Shown here in pieces: positions 1 through 5,581 of a DNA stretch of 7,643 bases. A program made the position numbers and the translations under genes. The notes under the pieces were generated by a model, which searched no databases, had not been told where the DNA came from, and saw only the letters and a list, made by a program, of their open reading frames with translations. How positions within the stretch are numbered: the stretch's first letter is position 1; every line of letters starts with the position of its first letter. The DNA is from Rhodospirillaceae bacterium (lineage in GTDB: Bacteria > Pseudomonadota > Alphaproteobacteria > SP197), in the NCBI GenBank assembly GCA_018700655.1, contig JABIUG010000405.1, positions 1 through 7,643 of the forward strand, in the 5' to 3' direction.

Positions 1-85
1 CGATCTTCTCGCCCTGTGACAGGCGCACCTCGGCCTCCCGCAAAAAGCCAATAATCTGCTCGGGTGTATATCTCTTCCGGCTCAT
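1..85 (-). CDS. IS3-family transposase OrfA, N-terminal fragment (runs off window)
   Basis: Reading leftward from an ATG at 85-83, the 28 visible codons begin MSRKRYTPEQIIGFLREAEV and continue to the window edge without a stop. This is the characteristic start of the helix-turn-helix OrfA subunit of IS3-family elements. In these elements OrfA binds the insertion-sequence ends, and the full transposase is usually an OrfA-OrfB product made by programmed -1 frameshifting. A very strong ribosome binding site, AAGGAGGAGG (bases 100-91 read on the minus strand), lies five bases before the ATG and fixes the start. The gene is cut by the window edge, so whether the element is intact, and whether orfB follows, cannot be seen. 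Family assignment rests on the N-terminal motif only. Confidence 0.8.
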   Translation of the reverse strand, partial: MSRKRYTPEQIIGFLREAEVRLSQGEKI

Positions 86-161
86 CTCTTCCTCCTCCTT
101 TGGAGTTCAGATTAGCCGGACTCGCTCACTCAGCATGGACCAGTTATAGGGGAGCAGGTCA
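1..161 (-). mobile_element. IS3-family insertion sequence, orfA-proximal end
   Basis: Upstream of orfA, the minus strand from base 161 reads TGACCTGCTCCCC. It begins with TG and has the C-rich pattern I recall for terminal repeats of IS3-family (IS407-like) elements. The distance from this end to the orfA start, 76 bases, is normal for the family. I therefore place the left terminus near 161. The matching right-hand repeat and the short target duplication lie outside the window, so the boundary is inferred. Confidence 0.55.
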
Positions 162-432
162 CGACCCTTGAGCCCGCATGCTCCCCGACCTGGGTCATTC
201 GAAACTTACAAGGCCGGGGCCGGGCTACGCCGCAGCCGAGCACGTCGGCGCTTCTAGCGCCCGCGAATCGAAGGCTGACGGGTCTTTTGTCGTCGATAGC
301 TGCAGGGCTGCCAAGTAGCCTGGGCAATTTCCAGTCCCACCCCACCACGATTCATATGGTGGCATTTATGTGGGATACCAGTTACAGCCAGATCAAAAAT
401 CCCTGCAATATCAGCGCACTAGGTAAAGGGAA
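162..432. other. Non-coding stretch between IS end and tRNA-Ser
   Basis: No convincing gene is present here. The only reading frames are short, straddle the IS end or the tRNA, and match nothing I recognise. It holds two overlapping perfect short hairpins: GCCGA/TCGGC at 235-249 and GGCGCT/AGCGCC at 247-261. They share bases, so they could only form alternately. Neither is followed by a T-run on either strand. The part nearest the tRNA contains the candidate tRNA terminator listed separately. It could be flanking chromosome or island remnant into which the IS inserted. Confidence 0.4.
395..431 (-). terminator. Weak candidate intrinsic terminator of tRNA-Ser
   Basis: One base after the tRNA CCA end, on the minus strand, TCCCT (431-427) can pair with AGGGA (404-400), which is followed immediately by TTTTT (399-395). 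The stem is only five base pairs and the loop is 22 nt. The position and T-run suit a terminator, but the stability is poor. Confidence 0.3.
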
Positions 433-523
433 TGGCGGAGAGGAAGGGATTCGAACCCTCGATGGGGGATTAGCCCATACTCCCTTAGCAGGGGAGCGCC
501 TTCAGCCACTCGGCCACCTCTCC
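433..523 (-). tRNA. tRNA-Ser(GCT)
   Basis: The 91-nt sequence folds as a class II (long variable arm) tRNA. The acceptor stem is GGAGAGG (523-517) paired with CCTCTCC (443-437), with discriminator G at 436 and an encoded CCA at 435-433. The D-arm follows as GCCGAGTGGCTGAAGGC. The anticodon loop is CTGCTAA with anticodon GCT (plus-strand bases 487-489), then a long variable arm and the T-loop TTCGAAT. GCT reads the serine codons AGC and AGU. The sequence is complete with no lesions. The 3' end faces the IS3 remnant and the unassigned 162-432 stretch; tRNA-Ser 3' ends are well-known targets for integrases. Confidence 0.97.
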
Positions 524-530
524 GTAGCCG

Positions 531-559
531 CTTCTAAAGAGGTCGGCGGGTCACGTCAA
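531..559 (-). promoter_or_regulatory. Sigma-70-type promoter of tRNA-Ser
   Basis: On the minus strand a -35 element TTGACG (559-554) and a -10 element TAGAAG (536-531) are separated by exactly 17 bases. The tRNA begins 8 bases after the -10, so transcription would start at or almost at the mature 5' end. The -35 matches 5 of 6 and the -10 4 of 6 consensus positions. It lies in the gap between the VOC gene and the tRNA, so the tRNA need not depend on read-through from upstream genes. Confidence 0.5.
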
Positions 560-605
560 CGCACACGGCGAGGCTTGTGGAGAATGGACCAGCGTCAGCG
601 CCTCT

Positions 606-995
606 TCAGCCCTTCCACGCTGGGTTCTCGAAACGCTGGACTTCGATCACGTGGCCGTCGGGGTCGCGCAGCAAGAAGCTGTAGACACCAAACTGCGGCA
701 GCGCCTGTGGCGCACCATCGGTTTCGACGCCCTTGGCGACGAGCCGCTCATAAACCCCATCGACGTCCTCGGTCACCAGAGTGAGGCAGATGCCCTCGGG
801 AACGCTTGCGCTGTCCTCGCCTGCGATGCAGACCCCGAGATAACCCTTCTCGGCAATCTGGTAGATGCGCGCAGGGCCTTCATCAAGCACCAAGGGCAGA
901 CCCAGCGCCCCGCCATAGAACGCTGCCGCCCGCTCAAGATCGGGCGTGTAGACGAAGGTGACGAAACCATCGAACGGCGGGGTTTGTTCGGTCAT
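606..995 (-). CDS. VOC-family (glyoxalase/bleomycin-resistance fold) protein
   Basis: This 129-residue protein has the paired beta-alpha-beta-beta-beta layout of the vicinal oxygen chelate superfamily. The first module starts at TFVYTPDLERAAAFYGGALG (residues 13-32). The second starts near LTLVTEDVDGVYERL (71-85) and ends in the family hallmark RDPDGHVIEVQRF (110-122). Glu118 in that motif sits at the usual final metal-ligand position. The first-strand position that is often His in metal-dependent members is Phe or Tyr here, so metal binding is uncertain. Members include glyoxalase I, dioxygenases and drug-binding resistance proteins; the substrate cannot be read from sequence. The ATG is supported by GGAGAG five bases upstream (1006-1001). 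It follows the GST gene after 76 bases and is probably co-transcribed with it. Length is typical of single-domain members. Confidence 0.9.
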   Translation of the reverse strand: MTEQTPPFDGFVTFVYTPDLERAAAFYGGALGLPLVLDEGPARIYQIAEKGYLGVCIAGEDSASVPEGICLTLVTEDVDGVYERLVAKGVETDGAPQALPQFGVYSFLLRDPDGHVIEVQRFENPAWKG

Positions 996-1071
996 GCCTG
1001 CTCTCCGAGATCGTTGCTGATCGTGCCGCGCGTCAGCCGGATCAGGGTATCCGAGGCACCTTGCAGAGAGT

Positions 1072-1686
1072 TCAAGGGACCGCCGTCCCCCTCTTCACCG
1101 CATCGCGTTCGCCGATCGTGTCGAACCAACGCTTGGTGTTGGGGAATTGGCTCCAGTCGGTGTCATACCATTCAGCGCGCATGACCCAGGGCCAGGTCGC
1201 GACGTCGGCGATCGAATAGTCGCCTGCCAGATAGGGCACCTCGGCCAGCCTGCGGTCCATCACACCCAGCAGGCGCATCGCTTCGCTGCGGTAGCGGTTC
1301 TTGCCATAGGGCACGTCTTCGGCGGCGAATTTGATGAAATGGTTGGCCTGGCCGAACATCGGGCCGACCCCGCCCATCTGGAACATCAGCCATTGCAGCA
1401 CGGTGTAGCGTTCCCGGTCATCGGTCGGCATCAGCTTGCCGGTTTTCCTGGCCAGATAGATCAGGATCGCGCCGGATTCGAACAGGCTGATAGCCTCACC
1501 GCCCGGTCCGTCGGGATCGACAATCGCGGGGATCTTGTTGTTCGGGCTGATCGCCAAAAACTCCGGTTTGAATTGTTCATCAGCACCGATATCAACCCGG
1601 TGAACCGTATAGGGCAACCCGACCTCCTCGAGCATGATGGAGATCTTGCGGCCATTAGGCGTTGGCGCAGTATATAATTCTATCAA
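1072..1686 (-). CDS. yfcG: Glutathione S-transferase, YfcG/YghU-like (Nu class)
   Basis: The 204-residue product is a cytosolic GST with an N-terminal thioredoxin-fold domain (about 1-80) and an all-helical C-terminal domain. The opening YTAPTPNGRKISIMLEEVGL (5-24), SPNNKIPAI (47-55, cis-Pro53) and LFESGAILIYLA (68-79) closely resemble E. coli YfcG, a glutathione-dependent disulfide-bond reductase. Thr9 and Asn11, the residues that sit by the glutathione sulfur in that enzyme, are present, as is the helix-capping SIAD motif (158-161). The start is a TTG at 1686-1684. The preceding in-frame codons reach a TGA at 1698-1696 with no ATG or GTG, and the next Met (18) would remove Thr9 and Asn11. 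The ribosome site is weak (GTTGAG about nine bases upstream), and the rhomboid stop lies only 23 bases before, so translation may depend on the upstream gene. The symbol is by resemblance. Confidence 0.92.
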   Translation of the reverse strand: MIELYTAPTPNGRKISIMLEEVGLPYTVHRVDIGADEQFKPEFLAISPNNKIPAIVDPDGPGGEAISLFESGAILIYLARKTGKLMPTDDRERYTVLQWLMFQMGGVGPMFGQANHFIKFAAEDVPYGKNRYRSEAMRLLGVMDRRLAEVPYLAGDYSIADVATWPWVMRAEWYDTDWSQFPNTKRWFDTIGERDAVKRGTAVP

Positions 1687-1709
1687 CGACTTAACTCAAC
1701 TTTCTGAAC

Positions 1710-2420
1710 TTACACATCACTTTGGATATCACGATCGAACAATGGAACTTCGCGGCGTTTGAACCAGCGTATCAAGACCATGCCGGCGACAAAACCTCCG
1801 ACATGGGCCCACCACGCCGTGTCGCTGCCGCCATTGTGGTCGTACCAGAAGGCAGCGCCGACCTGGAATGCGATCCAGATGACAAGCACAAGGCCGACAT
1901 GCAGGCGCACCGGAATGGTGCGCAGCACCAGGACAAGCATCTGCCTTCTGGGGTGAAGCATCATGTAGGCGCCCAGCACGCCGGCAACCGCGCCGCTGGC
2001 GCCGATCACCGGGATGGTCGAGCCCGGTGACATCATGGTTTCGGTCAGGCCCGCGATGACACCACAGAGCAGAAAGAACGGCAGGAACCTGACATGACCC
2101 GTGGCGTCTTCCACGTTGTCGCCGAAGACCCAGAGAAACAGCATGTTGCCGCCAAGGTGGAAGTAACCGCTGTGGAGAAAGATCGAGGTCACCAGGCTGG
2201 CCCAGGCCGGAATGACCTCCAGGCCGTTCGGGAGCGTGGTCTTGCCGGTCACAACCGCGGGGATCAGGCCGTATTGCAGCCAGAGATCCCATTGCGTCTG
2301 ATCGTCCATCAACAGCTGGAGCAGGAAGACCAGCGCATTGACTCCGATCAGACCAACCGTGACGACCTGAAACCGGATCAGCCGCAGCGGGTTGTCATCT
2401 TTGATCGGGAGGAAAGGCAT
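1710..2420 (-). CDS. Rhomboid-family intramembrane serine protease
   Basis: A 236-residue polytopic inner-membrane protein. It cleaves transmembrane segments of other membrane proteins inside the bilayer; substrates are unknown. The sequence shows the catalytic Ser in GASG (Ser142), the catalytic His in AHVGG (His206) and the oxyanion-hole HxxxN motif (His88, Asn92), with hydrophobic segments near 17-37, 75-100, 110-130, 137-155, 162-190 and 204-220. All residues needed for activity are present. I chose the ATG at 2420 because the resulting MPFLPIKDDNPLR matches the usual short cytoplasmic start of this group. A GTG at 2435 would add five residues, and neither has a clear ribosome site. The C-terminal KRREVPLFDRDIQSDV is a charged cytoplasmic tail. 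It is first in the probable rhomboid-GST-VOC transcription unit and diverges from the lipoprotein gene. Confidence 0.93.
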   Translation of the reverse strand: MPFLPIKDDNPLRLIRFQVVTVGLIGVNALVFLLQLLMDDQTQWDLWLQYGLIPAVVTGKTTLPNGLEVIPAWASLVTSIFLHSGYFHLGGNMLFLWVFGDNVEDATGHVRFLPFFLLCGVIAGLTETMMSPGSTIPVIGASGAVAGVLGAYMMLHPRRQMLVLVLRTIPVRLHVGLVLVIWIAFQVGAAFWYDHNGGSDTAWWAHVGGFVAGMVLIRWFKRREVPLFDRDIQSDV

Positions 2421-2480
2421 GGTTCGCTGAGACACACGGACTTGTGATAACTGGTGTGAAACGCCTCACTCCCCCATGGA

Positions 2481-2509
2481 ATGATACGCGCCAAGGTTGT
2501 GAGCGAAAA
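2481..2509 (-). promoter_or_regulatory. Candidate promoter for the rhomboid-GST-VOC unit
   Basis: In the 106-base divergent region the minus strand has TATCAT (2486-2481) as a possible -10 and TTTTCG (2509-2504) 17 bases upstream as a poor -35 (3 of 6). The pair CTCAC (2465-2469) and GTGAG (2499-2503) forms an inverted repeat that brackets the -10, a possible operator. No clear promoter for the plus-strand lipoprotein gene was found in the same gap. Confidence 0.28.
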
Positions 2510-2526
2510 CGTTCCTGGGGGGCACC

Positions 2527-3294
2527 ATGCATGTTCAATTCGTGATCTGTCGAATCGCCGCGGCATTTCTCCTGGCGGGGTTCGTATCGGCCTGCAGCAA
2601 CGCCAATTGGTCCTCTGTCCATCGCGAGTACCAGATTTCAGAAGATGACGGGCTCAACAGCGTCCTGATCGATGCCAAGCAAAGCGCCATCCTGACATTC
2701 GAAAGACCAGCCAACGGACACTGGTATTTTGCTGGATGGCCCGATGAAGTAGTTGTCGATGAAGTATATGGCAATTATGAAAGAGCAGTCAGAGGCACAG
2801 TTACTTCATTCTGTGCAGAACCAAGCCCGGATGCCCTTGCTGCAGTTTCTGCAAACTTCGCAGCTAGCCTAAACGGATCGATAGCTGGCGAAGGGTCGGG
2901 ATCTGCGGCCTTTGGGATAGCGCTAGCCGAAGCCGTAGGTGAACTAGGCAAAAGAAACGCAACAATTGCCATGCTGCGAGATGGTTTCTATCGGCTTTGT
3001 GAAGGCTGGGCCAATGGCTATGTCGACGAATTTACATACCAGCAACATGCCAATAAACTGACCAACGCCATGGTGGTTCTTCTCGCTGTCGAAGAGTTGA
3101 CACCGGAGACAACGAGTTCCGGCACCAGTATCGAAGTGACCTCATCCGGCTCAAGCACCGTCGAAATCGACACAACTGCAGACACCAACGTCCAAGAGCC
3201 AGATGCTGCAGCCAACGACGACGGTTCGACCGCAGAACAAACTGCGGCGGAAACCCAAACCGACAACGACGATATTTCTGTCCCCGAAGGCTAG
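2527..3294 (+). CDS. Putative lipoprotein of unknown function with acidic Ser/Thr-rich tail
   Basis: The 255-residue product opens with a signal peptide (Arg9, hydrophobic 10-20) ending in the lipobox VSAC (20-23). It should be cleaved before Cys23 and lipid-anchored in the cell envelope. A globular core of about 165 residues follows. It contains AILTFERP (54-61), CAEPSPDALAAVSANFA (96-112), an Ala/Gly/Ser-rich stretch (112-140) and ATIAMLRDGFYRLCEGWANG (145-164). The CAEPSPDAL and LRDGFYRLCE motifs recall a family I have seen only as hypothetical proteins, so I assign no function. Residues about 193-255 form a low-complexity tail rich in Ser, Thr, Asp, Glu and Ala, probably disordered. The ATG is preceded by GGGGGG (2517-2522). 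The gene is AT-richer than its neighbours (line 2761-2820 is 40% G+C) and alone on the plus strand, suggesting separate acquisition. Its stop is one base from that of the convergent PLP gene. Confidence 0.85.
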   Translation: MHVQFVICRIAAAFLLAGFVSACSNANWSSVHREYQISEDDGLNSVLIDAKQSAILTFERPANGHWYFAGWPDEVVVDEVYGNYERAVRGTVTSFCAEPSPDALAAVSANFAASLNGSIAGEGSGSAAFGIALAEAVGELGKRNATIAMLRDGFYRLCEGWANGYVDEFTYQQHANKLTNAMVVLLAVEELTPETTSSGTSIEVTSSGSSTVEIDTTADTNVQEPDAAANDDGSTAEQTAAETQTDNDDISVPEG

Positions 3295-3295
3295 C

Positions 3296-5581
3296 TTAGC
3301 CCAGCTTCTGCAATGCCTGTTCTAGATCGGCGATGAGGTCATCAACGTGCTCGACGCCAACAGACAGGCGCAACAAATCGTCGGGCACGGGGCTTTCGGG
3401 CCCCTCGACCGTGGCGCGGTGTTCAACCAGGCTTTCGACACCGCCCAGCGAGGATGCGATCTTGAAGAGCTTGAAGCGGGCCCAGGCCTTCCTGGCCCCG
3501 GCCTCTCCGCCCTTGATGCGGATCGAGAGCATGCCGCCGAAACCACCGGACATCTGGCTGCCTGCGATGTTATGGCCACGGAACGACGATAGACCGGGGT
3601 AAAGCACCTCGGCCACGCCATCATGGCCTTCCAGATGGAGTGCAATCGCCATGGCGTTCTCGCTGGCACGCCCGACGCGCAGGCCCAGCGTGCGCAGGCC
3701 GCGCATCAGCAGCCAGGCCTCGAACGGGCCCAGGATCGCGCCGGTCATGTGACGGATATGGCAGACATGTTCCCAGAACGGTGTGGTTTCCCGGGCGATC
3801 AGGACGCCTGCGACGATGTCACTGTGACCGTTGAGATACTTGGTCGCCGAATGCATCACGATATCTGCGCCCAGTGTCAGCGGGCGGCAATGAAGCGGTG
3901 TCGCAAAGGTGTTGTCGACCACGCTGACTGCGCCGGCTTCGCGCGCAATCGCGGTCGCTGCGGCTATGTCGGTCACCGTCATGGTCGGGTTGGCCGGGGT
4001 TTCGAGCCAGACGATGCGTGTTTCGCCAGGACGCACAGCCTCCTGCAGCGCATCGAGATCACCGGTCGGGAACCACGTCACTTCGATGCCCCAGCCTTCG
4101 ACGACCGAGGCCATCAGGCCACGCAGGGCCCAGTAGAGCGTTTCCTGCATGACGACATGGTCGCCTGCCTTGAGCGCCTGAAAGACCGCCGAAGCCGCCG
4201 CCATGCCCGAACCGAACAGGCGCGCCTGTTCGCCCTCCTCCAACTCTGCGATCAGCGCTTCGGGCTGTTCGTAGGTCGGGTTCTGGTCGCGGGCATAGGC
4301 ATAGGGTTTGCCGTAGCTCGCCGGATCGGTCGCATAGGTCGAGGCGAGATGGAGCGGCAGCACGACCGCCTTGTGGTCGCTGCTGGTCCAGCCCAGGCCC
4401 TGGGCCATCTTGGTCGCATCGGCCATCGGCCGATTGCTGGTCCTGCCCGCCAGTGCGGCATCAAGGTCAGCGATCAGGTCATCGCCATCCTCGAGCCCGA
4501 TCGAGAGGCGAAGCTGGTTTACCGGCACCGGTGAATCATAAGCATCGGAACTTCGGCGATGTTCGATCAGGGTCTCGGGCCCGCCAAGCGACGTCGCATT
4601 CTTGATCAGCTTCGTCGCGCCCCAGACCCGCAGCGCATAGGCTTCGTCGCCATCGACCTCGAACGACACCATCGCACCGAAACCCGTCATCAGGCGTTTG
4701 GCCATCGTATGCGTGGGGTGGCTCGGCAAGCCGGGGTAATAGACCTTGGTCACGCCGGTATGGCTGTCGAGAAATGCCGCGACCTTCTGCGCGTTCCTCT
4801 GGGCCTGCTCCATCCGCAGATGCAGGGTACGCAGGCCGCGCAGCAACAGCCATGCCTCGAACGGCCCCAGCATCGCGCCCGAGCGCATGCGCATGCGGTC
4901 AAGCCGGTGCCAGTAATCGTCCTTCACGCGGGTTGCGATCGTGCCGCAGACCACATCGGAATGGCCGTTGAGGAACTTTGTCGCCGAATGCAGGACGATG
5001 TCGGCACCCTGATCCAGGACACGCTGGATCGGTGGCGGTGCAAATGTCGCATCAACCACGACGCGGGCACCGGCTTCATGCGCCAGTTCGGCGACGCGTT
5101 CGACATCGACAATCACGAGCTCGGCGTTGGACGGCGTCTCGACCCAGACGATCTTGGTCACGCCCGGCCGCAGCTTCGCCGCCATGTCGTCGAGATCGCC
5201 TGTTGTATAGGTGTCGATCTCGATGCCCCAGGCATTGATCATATCGCCAATCAGGTAGTGAATGCCGCCATATCCGTAATGGGGCATCAACACGTGATTG
5301 CCAGTATGGAGCGCCTCAAAGACCATCGCCATCGAGGCCGAACCCGATCCGGTCACCATGGCTGCTTCGGCATGCTCCAGTTCGGCCAGCAAAGCTTCGA
5401 CCTGCCAGTAGCAGGGATTGTCGGGCCGGCTGTACCAGAGCCCCTCGGAGGCCGGCATCGCGGGATCGCGGACATAGGTTGTCGCAGGCTGGATCGCCGG
5501 GGTTACCCCACCGGTGGTCTCCTCCAGCCAGCCCAGCGCCTGGGCAAGTAGGGTATCTGTGTGTTGGCCCTTGCCGGCCAT
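3296..5581 (-). CDS. Tandem-fused Cys/Met-metabolism PLP enzyme (two cystathionine gamma-lyase/synthase-type domains)
   Basis: One uninterrupted 761-residue frame holds two complete fold-type I PLP domains of the Cys/Met metabolism family, which normally occurs as a single protein of about 380-400 residues. Half 1 (about 1-378) has Tyr50/Arg52, Tyr104, PLP aspartate Asp177 and lysine Lys202 in SATKFLNGHSD, SLGG (331-334) and substrate-carboxylate Arg358. Half 2 (about 386-761) has Tyr429/Arg431, Tyr483, Asp556, Lys581 in SATKYLNGHSD, SLGG (711-714) and Arg738. Over residues 199-250 versus 578-629, 29 of 52 are identical. Half 1 reads DATF where half 2 has the canonical DNTF. The family acts on cystathionine, homoserine esters or methionine; which reaction applies here is not decidable. 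The linker (about 379-385) is short, and Met386 looks like the ancestral second start. The ATG overlaps the gatB stop (TAATG) with no obvious ribosome site, implying translational coupling. Confidence 0.93.
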   Translation of the reverse strand: MAGKGQHTDTLLAQALGWLEETTGGVTPAIQPATTYVRDPAMPASEGLWYSRPDNPCYWQVEALLAELEHAEAAMVTGSGSASMAMVFEALHTGNHVLMPHYGYGGIHYLIGDMINAWGIEIDTYTTGDLDDMAAKLRPGVTKIVWVETPSNAELVIVDVERVAELAHEAGARVVVDATFAPPPIQRVLDQGADIVLHSATKFLNGHSDVVCGTIATRVKDDYWHRLDRMRMRSGAMLGPFEAWLLLRGLRTLHLRMEQAQRNAQKVAAFLDSHTGVTKVYYPGLPSHPTHTMAKRLMTGFGAMVSFEVDGDEAYALRVWGATKLIKNATSLGGPETLIEHRRSSDAYDSPVPVNQLRLSIGLEDGDDLIADLDAALAGRTSNRPMADATKMAQGLGWTSSDHKAVVLPLHLASTYATDPASYGKPYAYARDQNPTYEQPEALIAELEEGEQARLFGSGMAAASAVFQALKAGDHVVMQETLYWALRGLMASVVEGWGIEVTWFPTGDLDALQEAVRPGETRIVWLETPANPTMTVTDIAAATAIAREAGAVSVVDNTFATPLHCRPLTLGADIVMHSATKYLNGHSDIVAGVLIARETTPFWEHVCHIRHMTGAILGPFEAWLLMRGLRTLGLRVGRASENAMAIALHLEGHDGVAEVLYPGLSSFRGHNIAGSQMSGGFGGMLSIRIKGGEAGARKAWARFKLFKIASSLGGVESLVEHRATVEGPESPVPDDLLRLSVGVEHVDDLIADLEQALQKLG

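Noticed and set aside
197..205. ATTCGAAAC resembling the tRNA T-loop (ATTCGAACC at 449-457) as a possible att repeat
   Set aside because: Only seven consecutive bases match and the flanks do not; an att core should repeat the tRNA 3' end over a longer stretch.
130..348. 72-residue minus-strand ORF across the IS end
   Set aside because: It straddles the inferred IS terminus, matches no family I recognise and lacks a convincing ribosome site.
287..784. Plus-strand ORF whose middle reads GIRTLDGGLAHTPLAGERLQ
   Set aside because: This is the well-known spurious translation of the antisense strand of a tRNA-Ser gene; the rest overlaps the VOC gene in reverse.
3623..5551. Plus-strand ORFs of about 303 and 330 residues opposite the fused PLP gene
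   Set aside because: They are antisense shadows of the two PLP domains; the resemblance between the two frames only reflects the duplication on the other strand.
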